Source: Myxococcales bacterium
Lineage (GTDB): Bacteria > Myxococcota_A > UBA9042
Length of the DNA: 36,984 bases
Direction: 5' to 3'
Assembly: GCA_009692465.1 (NCBI GenBank)
Contig: SHZD01000037.1
Coordinates: 1 to 36,984, forward strand
Of the stretch, positions 16,316-24,838 are shown piece by piece. The notes below the pieces were generated by a model. It made no database searches. It saw only the letters and a program-made list of their open reading frames with translations, and had not been told where the DNA came from. The position numbers and the translations under genes are program-made. The stretch's first letter is position 1. Each line of letters begins with the position of its first letter.

Positions 16316-18142
16316 ATGGCCACCAGCTACACCACGATTCCAGAAGCCTTTCTCGCCCGCACCAAAGGTTCGCCGGGCTCGCTCGCTTTTCGCTTTCCGA
16401 CCGAAAGCGGCTGGGGCGACATGACGTGGGGACAATCGGGCGAAAAAGTAAAGGAAATTGCCTGTGGCCTGCGCTCGCTTGGCGTAGCACCCCAGCAGCG
16501 CGTCGCCATTGTCGCCGGCACGCGTTTGGACTGGGTCTTGTGTGATCTCGGGATCTTGTGCGCAGGCGGCGCCACGACGACCGTGTATCCGGCCAGCACG
16601 CCCGACGAGTGCCAATACATTTTGCAAGACTCCGAATCAGTTGTCATTTTCGCCGAAGACGACAAATCGGTGGCCAAGCTGGCCCAAGTTCGCGACCAAC
16701 TGCCGGCGCTGCACCATGTCGTCACCATCGACGGCAAGGCCGGCCACGACGGCTGGGTCATCACGCTGGCTGATTTGCAGGCCTTGGGCCGCACCTGGGA
16801 CAGCGCCAACAGCGGCGCCTACGAAGCGGGAGTCGGCGCCTGCAAAGGCGAGGATTTGGCAACGCTCATCTACACTTCAGGCACCACCGGCAAACCCAAA
16901 GGCGTCGAACTGACCCATACTTGCTGGGTCTACGAAGGCGAAGCCATCAACAACATGGGCCTGCTCAAGGCCGACGATTTGCAGTACTTGTGGCTGCCGC
17001 TGGCCCACTCGTTTGGTAAAGTGCTCGAAGCCGCGCAGATTATTATCGGTTTTCCGACCGCGATCGACGGCCGCATCGACAAGCTGGTCGAAAACTTGGC
17101 GGTCATTCAACCGACTTTTATCGCCGCGGTGCCGCGCATTTTCGAGAAGGTCTACAACAAGGTCATCGCTGGGGCCAAAGCCGGAAGCCCGCTCAAGTAC
17201 AAGATTTTCCAGTGGTCGCTCGGGGTCGGCAAGCAAGTGTCGGCGCTGCGTCAGAGTGGTCAACAAGCCGGTGGGCTGTTGGCGTTTAAGTTCAAGATTG
17301 CCGATAAGCTGGTGTTTTCCAAGCTTAAGGCCCGGTTTGGTGGCAAGGTTCGCTTCTTCATTTCCGGCTCCGCACCGCTGTCGCGCGATATCGCTGAGTT
17401 CTTTCACGCTGCGGACATCTTGATTTTGGAGGGCTATGGCTTGACCGAAACGAGTGCGGCGAGCTTTGTCAATCGGCCCGACAAGTTCAAGTTCGGCACC
17501 GTAGGCCAACCGGTACCCGGCACCCGCCTGAAGATTTTGGAAGGCAGCGGCGAAATTCTGATTTCCGGACCGGGCGTGATGCAGGGCTACCATCACCTCA
17601 AAGACCAAACCGACGAGACCATTTGGACCGACGAAGACGGCACCCGTTGGCTCAAAACCGGCGACAAGGGCGAACTGGATGGCGAGTTCTTGAAGATCAC
17701 CGATCGGATAAAAGAACTCATCAAGACCAGCGGCGGCAAATACGTGGCCCCAGCGCACATTGAGGGCAAAATCAAGGTGGCGCTGCCGATCTCGGCTTCG
17801 GTGTTGGTCCACGGCAACAACCGCAACTTTTGCTCGGTGCTGGTCGGCTTCCCCGAGGAAGAGCTGGTGCCGTGGGCGGCGACCCAAGGCATTTCCGGCA
17901 AGCCCTACAGCGAGATTTTGATCGCTCCTGAACTTAAGGCGGTGGTGCAAGGGGCGCTGGACCGCGTCAATTCGGACTTGCCAAGCTACTCGACCGTCAA
18001 GCGCTTTGCTATTCTTCCCAAGGATCTAAGTGTCGATGGTGGCGAATTGACGCAGAGCCTCAAGGTCAAGCGCAAGGTCGTCGAAGGCACCTACAAAGAG
18101 GTGCTGGACGGCTTTTACGCCGGTTCGATGGAAAACATGTAG
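16316..18142 (+). CDS. Long-chain fatty-acid--CoA ligase
   Basis: AMP-forming acyl-CoA synthetase of 608 residues, activating long-chain fatty acids to acyl-CoA for degradation or lipid synthesis, probably at the membrane. The ATG at 16316 has CGAGGGAC upstream; the longer frame from 16265 adds unrelated residues. Visible motifs are the P-loop YTSGTTGKPKGVELTH (about 198), LPLAHSFGK, GYGLTETSAASFVNRP, GTVGQPVPGTRLKI, WLKTGDKGE and the hinge DRIKELIKTSGGKYVAPAHIE (split over 464-484), in the normal order. Overall it resembles FadD15-type bacterial and eukaryotic long-chain ligases of about 600 residues. It follows the HxsB-like gene by 144 bp on the same strand, but I see no functional reason to link them. 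A family II repeat starts 65 bp after its stop codon. Confidence 0.93.
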   Translation: MATSYTTIPEAFLARTKGSPGSLAFRFPTESGWGDMTWGQSGEKVKEIACGLRSLGVAPQQRVAIVAGTRLDWVLCDLGILCAGGATTTVYPASTPDECQYILQDSESVVIFAEDDKSVAKLAQVRDQLPALHHVVTIDGKAGHDGWVITLADLQALGRTWDSANSGAYEAGVGACKGEDLATLIYTSGTTGKPKGVELTHTCWVYEGEAINNMGLLKADDLQYLWLPLAHSFGKVLEAAQIIIGFPTAIDGRIDKLVENLAVIQPTFIAAVPRIFEKVYNKVIAGAKAGSPLKYKIFQWSLGVGKQVSALRQSGQQAGGLLAFKFKIADKLVFSKLKARFGGKVRFFISGSAPLSRDIAEFFHAADILILEGYGLTETSAASFVNRPDKFKFGTVGQPVPGTRLKILEGSGEILISGPGVMQGYHHLKDQTDETIWTDEDGTRWLKTGDKGELDGEFLKITDRIKELIKTSGGKYVAPAHIEGKIKVALPISASVLVHGNNRNFCSVLVGFPEEELVPWAATQGISGKPYSEILIAPELKAVVQGALDRVNSDLPSYSTVKRFAILPKDLSVDGGELTQSLKVKRKVVEGTYKEVLDGFYAGSMENM

Positions 18143-18207
18143 GGCGCTGGCGTGGCCGTTGAGCGTTGGCTTGGGCCCGTGCTTGCGATCCCACATCCCA
18201 AATTCAC

Positions 18208-18369
18208 CACCGAAATCTTCCGCGGCCGCCGATTTGGGATGCCAGTGCTCAGTCGCTCGCTGGCGCTCGACAAGGCGCAAGGAGCTGAGCGATTGAGCCG
18301 TACTCGGGTACGGCGATTGAGAGAAGCGACGCAGCAACGCAGAGATGCGCCCAAAGCGGTGGATCGCGG
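18208..18369 (+). repeat. Family II dispersed repeat, copy B
   Basis: Aligns with the minus strand of 3307-3430: CCGATTTGGGATGCCAGTGC, GTCGCTCGCTGGCGCTCGAC, GCAAGGAG and GATGCGCCCAAAGCGG in order. Relative to copy A it carries an insertion containing a hairpin CCGTAC-TCGG-GTACGG at about 18299-18314, flanked by GCGATTGAG-like direct repeats. Just upstream, ATCCCAAAT near 18195 is an inverted match of ATTTGGGAT at 18232-18240. Sense orientation after the acyl-CoA ligase. The rest of 18143-18446 has no visible gene. Confidence 0.85.
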
Positions 18370-18446
18370 ACATGCCGTTTGCTTGCCCGATCTGGCATTT
18401 GCCCCCATGATGCGCGCCGCCGAATCCGCTCGGCTTGTGGCCTGTA

Positions 18447-19289
18447 ATGGAGTTTTCCTGCGCAGCGTGTGACAAGACCTACGCGATTTCGCCGCGAGCG
18501 TTTGGGCCGTTGCACGACACCCGCACTCGCTGTCCCAACTGCAAGACTTGGCTGATTATCACCCGCAGCCCAGATGAGTCGACCACCGCGGTCATCGATC
18601 CAGCGGTCGCGGCGTCGCAACAATCGCTAGCCGATAGCATTTCAGGGCAATTGCCCTTCGCCGATGCCCGGCGGCCCAGTACTTCGGGCCATCCACAAGT
18701 CCAGCGTTTGCCCAGTTCGTCGCGGCACCCTCAGGTCGCGCTGCCGCCGGAACCCGACACTGCAGCCCAGGCCAAAGCGATGCCCGCCTTTGGCCTGCAT
18801 CCGTCGGCGCCGACCGCTGTCGATCCGGCGCGGCCGCACCGCCAGCATACCTCAAGCGGTTTTGAGCGGCTCGATAAGGGTCTGGATCTGTTTGCCTTGC
18901 CCGATCCGGCCACTCGCCACATCGATCGCAGCCGCCGTGCTCAAATCGGGCAGGTGCTGCAGGATTTTTCGATGATGGTGCGCTTGGACACCGTTAAGAC
19001 CGATCGCAAACGTCAGGCCGCTATCGGGCTGGTGCTGCTGGCGGTTGGGGCTGGCATCTGGTGGGCCGTGCAGCAAAAAATGGGCTATGACGCTCAAGTG
19101 GATGCCGCCAAAGAGTCCAAGAAGCTGACGATGCATTGGATTCTGCAAAGCGCCGAGGGCGAGTTTGTGCCCGTGCTGGCCCAGCCCGGTGACCCGACGC
19201 CAGTCGACGGCATACCCAAACAGTATCTGATGTCGGCGCTCGGGCGGCAGATTTTCTACAAGGCGCGGCCGGCGGCCAAGCCCAAGTAG
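18447..19289 (+). CDS. Zinc-ribbon single-pass membrane protein
   Basis: Unnamed protein of 280 residues. The N-terminus is an MJ0042-type zinc ribbon with C5-x2-C8 and C29-x2-C32, common at the start of signalling and membrane proteins of Myxococcota. A proline/serine-rich linker follows to about residue 150. A charged helix precedes one membrane segment (AAIGLVLLAVGAGIWWAV, about 192-209), and about 65 residues lie beyond it, outside the membrane if the ribbon is cytoplasmic. The start is ATG 18447, which puts the zinc ribbon directly at the N-terminus; the TTG at 18435 would add four residues. The stop lies 23 bp from the convergent DUF2330 gene. Function unknown. Confidence 0.75.
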   Translation: MEFSCAACDKTYAISPRAFGPLHDTRTRCPNCKTWLIITRSPDESTTAVIDPAVAASQQSLADSISGQLPFADARRPSTSGHPQVQRLPSSSRHPQVALPPEPDTAAQAKAMPAFGLHPSAPTAVDPARPHRQHTSSGFERLDKGLDLFALPDPATRHIDRSRRAQIGQVLQDFSMMVRLDTVKTDRKRQAAIGLVLLAVGAGIWWAVQQKMGYDAQVDAAKESKKLTMHWILQSAEGEFVPVLAQPGDPTPVDGIPKQYLMSALGRQIFYKARPAAKPK

Positions 19290-19312
19290 GCTCGCCTTGA
19301 GCGAATGGGCCT

Positions 19313-21418
19313 TCAGCAGCCGGCCCGGCGGCGCCACAGCCAACCTGCCGCAAACACGAGCATCAGCAGCCCCGCCCAGCCGCCTGCGCTCGGCGCCGCT
19401 CGGCATCCTGAGCTGGATCCCTTGCTGGTGGTGGCCGCCGTGGTGGCCATGGTGCCTGGGGTGCTGCCGCCATCCAAATTGACCAGCGCATCGGTCCCGC
19501 TGCCCGCATCAGGACCGCCGTCGCTGCCTGCGCTGGCGTCCGGCGTTTGGCCGCTTGGCGGCAACTGCCCGTCAATCCAGCCCTTTTTCGGCGTGCAACT
19601 GGGCGGCATTTTCCACTTGCCCGCCACCGTCACCGGTTTGGCGACCGGCGGCGGCGTCCAAGCCGAAAAGGGCTTGAGGACCAAGCCTTTGGGGATGCTC
19701 GGCGCCCCCGGTTTGGCCCCAACGATGGCGGCATCGACCACCCCAAGATCGCCCGTCGCAATCGGAATCGGCGATCCAGACTCCTCTTGCACCAGCACCA
19801 CCATTGCCGCGGGCGTCGGCGCAAACAACGGGTCGATGATTGAGGTGCTGCCGACTAGCCACGAACCCAAGGTTGGCAGGGTCATGCGCGTGCGCAACTC
19901 ACCATTATTCCAGCCATCGATGCATACCGAATTGAACTGAACATCCAAGTCGGGTTTCACTTGCGGTAGCGTCGGCGAAAACGCGAACACGGGGTCGCGG
20001 TCCATTTCCTGCGCCGAAATACGCATGACCAACCGCGTCGTCCGTGGAGTCTTGGCCATGAAATTGCTGACCAAAAACAGCGGGTCGATGATGCCCTCTT
20101 TGAACGACTTGGCCAGCGGCTGCCCCGAGACGGCGATGGCCTCCAGCTTCGGCTTGGACAAGGTCAAGCCTTTGACTACACAATCATCTTGCGCGCCGGC
20201 CTTGGCCCAATAGCTGCCACAGGCTTTTAGCGCCCCAAACACTTCGGCTTGGGTGGCGTTCATGAAAATCGGCCCAGCAGCCATAAACGCCGGCTGCAGC
20301 GCCTCCATGATTTCGCTCTCGAGCGGCATTTTGGACGCCGCCAAAAACTGGGCAAACTGATACAGCGTTGCCACATTGCCCAGTTGGGCCACATCGAAGT
20401 CCTGCAGTGGCGACAGCTTGCCGATGTTCTGACCGGCCAGCGACGCTTCTGTCACAAAAGCGTGGCCGCCGGCCTCGTCGATGGCCGCCGCCAGTACTTG
20501 GGCGTAGTTCTTGGGGACATGGCAGGTCGCCCCTGTCTTGACGGCGCTCAGGCACGCCACCGGCGTCTGCGGATCGAGCAGCGTCAGGCGCAACGGATTG
20601 ATCACCACATCAAAGTAGTTTTTGACCACTGCGCGGCCATTGCCCGCCACCGTGACGGTGATGGTCATGTCGTCTTGGGCGGCAATCGAAGTCAGGCGCA
20701 GCGGCACGCACGGCTCGGCGTCGTCCATTTCCAGCGTTACCGGCCGAATCGCGTTGACCCCTTGGCCATTTTGCAACTTGATGGCGACGAACACATCGCC
20801 TTTGGTCGCATGCAGTTGGATGATCGGCTTGGCTTTTTCTGGTGTCGCGTAGCCGGCCAGCGTCAGCCACTTGTGCAGGGCGTCGGCGTCGCTGCCCTTG
20901 ATCACCGCATAGTTGTAGGGCCCGGTCGAGCCTGAGTCGAGCACCTCGACCCCAGGGACACTGGGCGGTGGGCCGGCATCCTGCACAGCTATGCCGGCGG
21001 CGTTGCCAACATCAGCCCCGTTTGCAGCGTCCGGACTGGTCTTGGCCTGGGCCTCACAGCCCGAATACGGATCGCGACAGTTTTCCGCCGCCGCCGATTG
21101 CAATGCGACCCGAAAACCCAAGCGGGCATCGAGGGCATCGAACACAAACTTGGTGCCAACTCCGACCTTGGGTTGTTTGGGCAACGGCAATACCCATCCA
21201 AAATCTTTGGCTAAACCGGCGTAGACCACTTCAATCCACACGTAGGATTTCTGGGTGGCGTCGTCGCGAAAAAACAGCACTCGCTCCGCGTTTTGCACCA
21301 CGGTTTGGGTGGTGTCAGTGGTCGGCGGCGAAAAGCAGCCGCCGCACGCCCAGGCCTCGGTGGCGGTCACGGCGATCAGTGCAGATGCGAATGAGGTCAG
21401 GAGAATTGTTGATTTCAT
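19313..21418 (-). CDS. DUF2330 secreted protein with MYXO-CTERM-like tail
   Basis: Exported protein of 701 residues. The signal peptide MKSTILLTSFASALIAVTA is followed by ATEAWACGGCFSPP, the typical start of DUF2330 proteins. The first half (AERVLFFRDD, SYVWIEVVYAG, FGWVLPLP) agrees with that family, whose biochemical role is unknown. After a Thr/Ser/Gly-rich linker the C-terminus has a Gly-Cys, a hydrophobic stretch (GWAGLLMLVFAAGWLW) and RRRAGC. This is the MYXO-CTERM pattern, thought to be cleaved at the Cys by a myxosortase and leave the protein at the cell surface. AAGGAATCC precedes the start. It is last in a probable operon with the phytase-like gene (28-bp gap) and the DksA-like gene. 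It is the strongest lineage marker in the window. Confidence 0.9.
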   Translation of the reverse strand: MKSTILLTSFASALIAVTATEAWACGGCFSPPTTDTTQTVVQNAERVLFFRDDATQKSYVWIEVVYAGLAKDFGWVLPLPKQPKVGVGTKFVFDALDARLGFRVALQSAAAENCRDPYSGCEAQAKTSPDAANGADVGNAAGIAVQDAGPPPSVPGVEVLDSGSTGPYNYAVIKGSDADALHKWLTLAGYATPEKAKPIIQLHATKGDVFVAIKLQNGQGVNAIRPVTLEMDDAEPCVPLRLTSIAAQDDMTITVTVAGNGRAVVKNYFDVVINPLRLTLLDPQTPVACLSAVKTGATCHVPKNYAQVLAAAIDEAGGHAFVTEASLAGQNIGKLSPLQDFDVAQLGNVATLYQFAQFLAASKMPLESEIMEALQPAFMAAGPIFMNATQAEVFGALKACGSYWAKAGAQDDCVVKGLTLSKPKLEAIAVSGQPLAKSFKEGIIDPLFLVSNFMAKTPRTTRLVMRISAQEMDRDPVFAFSPTLPQVKPDLDVQFNSVCIDGWNNGELRTRMTLPTLGSWLVGSTSIIDPLFAPTPAAMVVLVQEESGSPIPIATGDLGVVDAAIVGAKPGAPSIPKGLVLKPFSAWTPPPVAKPVTVAGKWKMPPSCTPKKGWIDGQLPPSGQTPDASAGSDGGPDAGSGTDALVNLDGGSTPGTMATTAATTSKGSSSGCRAAPSAGGWAGLLMLVFAAGWLWRRRAGC

Positions 21419-21446
21419 TGGATTCCTTGGTGGTCGGCTCGGCCGC

Positions 21447-22397
21447 CTAGGGGATCGGGGTCAAATGGAAGAGATAATTCGGGCCGTCGACGACATCGCC
21501 CGAGGAGTTGTCGTTGAGCAGCCACACCGCGGTCGCTGCGGTGGGATCATCACTCAAACCCTCAAAATTCGGCACGTTAGCTAGGACCGGGGTCACCGAA
21601 ACCGCCAAATCGGCGTGCACCTGCGGCACCACATCGCCCGAGCTGGTGGCCTGCAGCGGCAAGCGCAGCCAGCGTACGATGCCGTAATAGCGCTCAATTG
21701 CCCATAATTCTGTCGCCTTGTTCGGTAGTTCGCGGCAACTCAGCGCCGAAATGCGGCCGACCGTGCTGGTCAGCAGGATCCGCAGCGGCGTCCAGCCCTT
21801 GGTCTGCAAGTCGTAGCGACCGACCGGTGCCCAGCGCTGGCCATTTTTTTCGATGACGGTCTCAGAAACGGCATACAGTTGGCCATGGGCAAAGCACAGA
21901 CCTTCTAGACCGCGGTTGTCGTCGGCTTTGATCGCCCACAGGCTGTACGGCATGTCGATTTGGCCGTCGATCTTGGCGGTGCCATCGTCGATTTTGCCCA
22001 AGAAAATGGCGTCACTCTCACGGTTCTTGACGTGCTTTTCACTGCCAATCGCGAAGCGGTCCTTGGCGATCCACGTCAGGCTCTCGCCGTCACAATCTTC
22101 GGGTTTACCCTTGAGATCAAAGGTCTTGTAGGTCAATTTGCCGTCAGCCAACACCTTGTCGACGCGTGCCAGCAGCATTTGCCGCTCGGGGATCATCCAC
22201 AGTCGGCCTTCACTGTCGCGGGCAAGGTCGGAAATGCCACGCAATTGCCCAGAATTGTCGGCGTAGCTGGCGACAACGTGCAGCTGCACTTCGACACTGA
22301 CGGGCGGTTCGGTCGGCTTGATGTCGCGCCCGCAGGCCAGCATCAAGCTCACAAGCAGGTAAAGTCGGGGAAAGGTGGGCAAAAACAGCAGACGCAT
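21447..22397 (-). CDS. Phytase-like (esterase-like) lipoprotein
   Basis: Probable lipoprotein of 316 residues from the ATG at 22397 (GTG 22403 would add two). The signal ends in a lipobox-like LMLAC near residue 22. The mature part resembles the 'esterase-like activity of phytase' family, a beta-propeller: GISDLARDSEGRLWMIPERQ, then EDCDGESLTWIAKDRFAIGSE, GLEGLCF and NFEGLSDD are repeated acidic motifs like the calcium or phosphate sites of that fold. Substrate unknown; a phosphoesterase or a non-enzymatic propeller are both possible. It follows the DksA-like gene by 64 bp and precedes the DUF2330 gene by 28 bp, so the three are probably one transcription unit. Confidence 0.8.
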   Translation of the reverse strand: MRLLFLPTFPRLYLLVSLMLACGRDIKPTEPPVSVEVQLHVVASYADNSGQLRGISDLARDSEGRLWMIPERQMLLARVDKVLADGKLTYKTFDLKGKPEDCDGESLTWIAKDRFAIGSEKHVKNRESDAIFLGKIDDGTAKIDGQIDMPYSLWAIKADDNRGLEGLCFAHGQLYAVSETVIEKNGQRWAPVGRYDLQTKGWTPLRILLTSTVGRISALSCRELPNKATELWAIERYYGIVRWLRLPLQATSSGDVVPQVHADLAVSVTPVLANVPNFEGLSDDPTAATAVWLLNDNSSGDVVDGPNYLFHLTPIP

Positions 22398-22461
22398 CGC
22401 CACTGCAGGCTACCAGCAACCACGCGATCGGCGCAAACCGCCCAGACGGCTCAGGCCGTCG

Positions 22462-22800
22462 TCAGTTCTCTTCGTCGCGATTGGGCACCGTATGGCGAGC
22501 GGTCGGGATGATCTGCAGGCGCCGCAGCGGAATGCGGTTGCCGGTGCGCTCGCATAGGCCATAGGTGCCGGCGTCCATTCGTGCCAGTGCGGCCATGATT
22601 TCATTGAGTTCTTGCCGTCCACTGTCGTCCAGTTGCTGGTAGACTTCGTCGTCTTCGGCGTCAGTGGCCATATCTTCGAAATCCCGGCCCGGTTGCAGGT
22701 CGGTGTGGCGCAGGTGGGACTCCAACTCAGTGACTCGGCCATGCAGCACGGCCAAGCGGTCTTCCATTTGTTGGCGTAACGGGGTGTATTCAGGCAGCAT
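22462..22800 (-). CDS. DksA/TraR-family protein with degenerate zinc finger
   Basis: Small cytoplasmic protein of 112 residues resembling DksA/TraR regulators, which bind the RNA polymerase secondary channel. Residues 1-60 are a charged helical region (MEDRLAVLHGRVTELESHL). The signature ALARMDAGTYGLCERTGNRIPLRRL is the family's LxRIxxGTYGxC, read here in two parts (70-80 and 81-94). Of the four zinc cysteines only the first remains: CERTG has Thr at the second position, and ARHTVPN replaces the usual C-x2-C. Such zinc-independent versions exist (for example Pseudomonas DksA2), so loss of zinc need not mean loss of function. The ribosome-binding site AAGGAG is 6 bases from the ATG. Its leader is an 11-bp tandem array (22813-22934). 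First gene of the minus-strand operon to 19313. Confidence 0.85.
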   Translation of the reverse strand: MLPEYTPLRQQMEDRLAVLHGRVTELESHLRHTDLQPGRDFEDMATDAEDDEVYQQLDDSGRQELNEIMAALARMDAGTYGLCERTGNRIPLRRLQIIPTARHTVPNRDEEN

Positions 22801-22812
22801 GATCTACTCCTT

Positions 22813-22934
22813 ATTGCACCGAAATTGCACCGAAATTGCACCGAAATTGCACCGAAATTGCACCGAAATTGCACCGAAATTGCACCGAAATTGCACCGAA
22901 ATTGCACCGAAATTGCACGGAAATTAGCACCGAA
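22813..22934. repeat. 11-bp tandem array upstream of the DksA-like gene
   Basis: Units of ATTGCACCGAA start at 22813 and every 11 bp after it. Nine are identical, the tenth (22912) has one change, and an eleventh with one inserted base ends at 22934. On the minus strand the gene reads through AATTTCGGTGC repeats and then directly into its ribosome-binding site. The period is close to one helical turn, so each unit faces the same side of the DNA. Confidence 0.97.
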
Positions 22935-23237
22935 GGCCGGCAATTGCGGTTCTGGCACTGGCTATCCACCAAACCACGCCGACCCCGGCCAGATTACGGC
23001 CAGTTTCGGCCGCGGCCAGCGAGCGCCAAGTGCCGCTCAGGCCCGCCCGGTGCAGGTCGGCCTGATTCCACAGTAGCCCGCACCATACTCCTTGCGTCAC
23101 GTCTGTGTCACCTGCGGACCGGTAGTTGCGTGCCAACGCTGGCAGCCACGGCCCATGCAGGCCAGAGTCGATTGATTTATCACAGAAACTCAGCGGCGAG
23201 TGCCCACCCACAGCGCAGGCGAGCGTCATTGTTTTCG
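22935..23237. other. Intergenic stretch between glpK and the 11-bp array
   Basis: No convincing gene. It must contain the promoter of the DksA-like gene unless that lies within the array or the gene is read through from glpK. A minus-strand frame is open across the region but begins inside glpK and has no recognisable product. No intrinsic terminator was identified after glpK. Confidence 0.4.
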
Positions 23238-24716
23238 TTACGCTTTGCCGACCGCCGCCTGCCAATTGGCGCGCAACGCCGTCGTTTGGGCGAGGGGATT
23301 GGGCGCAAACACCCGATCTTGCCGCCACGCCCCCTGCGCCGCCTGCAGTCCAGCAAACCAGCCAATGCCGACGCCAGCCAAGATCGCGGCGCCAAGTGCG
23401 GTTGTTTCAATGACTTGCGGTCGAATCACCGCGCATTGGAGCAGATCCGCTTGGGTCTGCATCAACAAATTGTTGGCCGCGGCTCCGCCGTCGACCCGCA
23501 GCTGGGTCAAGCGTTGGCCCAAGTCCTTTTCCATTGCGGTCAACAGATCGGCGCACGACAGGGCAATGCCGTCCAACGTGGCGCGCGCCAAGTGCGCTCG
23601 GGTGGTGCCGCGGGTCAGTCCGCTGATTAAGCCCCGGGCCTGCTGATTCCAATGCGGCGCGCCCAAACCGACCAGCGCCGGCACAAACACCACCCCGCCC
23701 GAGTCCGGCACGCTAGCAGCCAGTTCTTCAATTTGTGGAGAGTTATCAATAATTTGCAAGCCATCGCGCAACCACTGCACCGCGGCCCCGGCGATAAACA
23801 CCGCGCCTTCGAGGGCATACTCCACCCGATCGCCGATTTGCCAAGCAATGGTGGTCAGCAGGCCATGGCGCGAAGCAATCGGTTGGTCGCCGGTGTGCAT
23901 CAACAGAAAGGCCCCGGTGCCGTACGTACATTTGGCCATCCCAGCCGTGATGCACAACTGGCCGCACAGCGCCGACTGCTGATCGCCGGCCATGCCGGCA
24001 ATCGGGATGCCATCGGGCAACCCACGCACCCCTCGGGTGTGACCGTAGACCTGCGCGCTCGGGCGCACCGTCGGCAGCAGGCCAGCCGGGACCCGCAGCA
24101 GGTCCAACAATTCGTCGCTCCATTGGTGGCGACCGATGTCGTACAGCATGGTCCGCGAGGCATTGCTGGGATCGGTGACGTGGACCGCGCCACCGCTCAG
24201 GCGCCACACCAAAAAGGTATCGATTGTGCCCATCGCAAGCTCGCCGCGTTGCGCTGCTTGGCGGGCTCCCGGGGTATGATCGAGCAACCAAGCAGCCTTG
24301 GTGCCCGAAAAATAGGCGTCGATCGGCAAGCCAGTCAATTCGCGTACCCGCTGGGGCACGCCAGATTGGGTGTTGAGGCGGTCGCAGACATCAGCGGTGC
24401 GTCGGCATTGCCAGACGATGGCGTTGGCAATCGGTTTGCTGTCGCTGCGCTGCCAAATTACCGTCGTTTCTCGCTGGTTGGTGATGCCGATGCCGGCAAT
24501 TTCGCTGCTGGTGACGCCCGTTTGCGCCAACACCGCGCCGATGGCCTCCACAACGGAGGCCCAAATCGCTTCAGGATCGTGCTCAACCCAGCCCGGCTGT
24601 GGGTAAATCTGCGGAAATTCACGGTTGACTTTGCCGACCACCCGCAATTGCCGGTCAATGAGTAGCGCGGTCGAGCCGGTGGTGCCTTGGTCAATGGCTA
24701 AAATGTACTGGGACAT
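23238..24716 (-). CDS. glpK: Glycerol kinase
   Basis: ATP-dependent glycerol kinase (FGGY family), forming sn-glycerol 3-phosphate in the cytoplasm. The 492 residues are close to the usual ~500. The ATG at 24716 has GGAGAA upstream and starts MSQYILAIDQGTTGSTALL, the phosphate-binding motif; the longer frame to 24827 is not GlpK-like. Further motifs are GWVEHDPEAIW, GITNQRETTVIW, AIVWQCRRT, NASRTMLYDI, AGDQQSALCGQ, GTGAFLLMHTG and LRVDGGAAANNLLMQ, all in order. No glpF or glpD is adjacent; the next gene on this strand, after about 440 bp, is the DksA-like gene. The divergent EGF lipoprotein starts 122 bp away. Confidence 0.96.
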   Translation of the reverse strand: MSQYILAIDQGTTGSTALLIDRQLRVVGKVNREFPQIYPQPGWVEHDPEAIWASVVEAIGAVLAQTGVTSSEIAGIGITNQRETTVIWQRSDSKPIANAIVWQCRRTADVCDRLNTQSGVPQRVRELTGLPIDAYFSGTKAAWLLDHTPGARQAAQRGELAMGTIDTFLVWRLSGGAVHVTDPSNASRTMLYDIGRHQWSDELLDLLRVPAGLLPTVRPSAQVYGHTRGVRGLPDGIPIAGMAGDQQSALCGQLCITAGMAKCTYGTGAFLLMHTGDQPIASRHGLLTTIAWQIGDRVEYALEGAVFIAGAAVQWLRDGLQIIDNSPQIEELAASVPDSGGVVFVPALVGLGAPHWNQQARGLISGLTRGTTRAHLARATLDGIALSCADLLTAMEKDLGQRLTQLRVDGGAAANNLLMQTQADLLQCAVIRPQVIETTALGAAILAGVGIGWFAGLQAAQGAWRQDRVFAPNPLAQTTALRANWQAAVGKA

Positions 24717-24838
24717 GGGCTTCTCCAAGCAATGTCCGGTGTGTAGTGCAGCAAGGGTCGTTTGGCAAGCTGGTTTGACACCCCCAGCCCGCAACTTCAA
24801 GATGCAGACTTGCCGCAGCGTCGGCACTTGGGTAGCTC

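Noticed and set aside
22813..22934. CRISPR array
   Set aside because: The repeats are 11 bp and directly adjacent with no spacers; no cas gene is nearby.
22924..23328. Possible gene between glpK and the DksA-like gene on the minus strand
   Set aside because: The frame starts inside glpK in another phase, lacks a ribosome-binding site and shows no family features.
22836..23630. 264-aa plus-strand frame through the 11-bp array
   Set aside because: Its N-terminus is the repeat translated (HRNCTEIAPKL) and the remainder is antisense to glpK.
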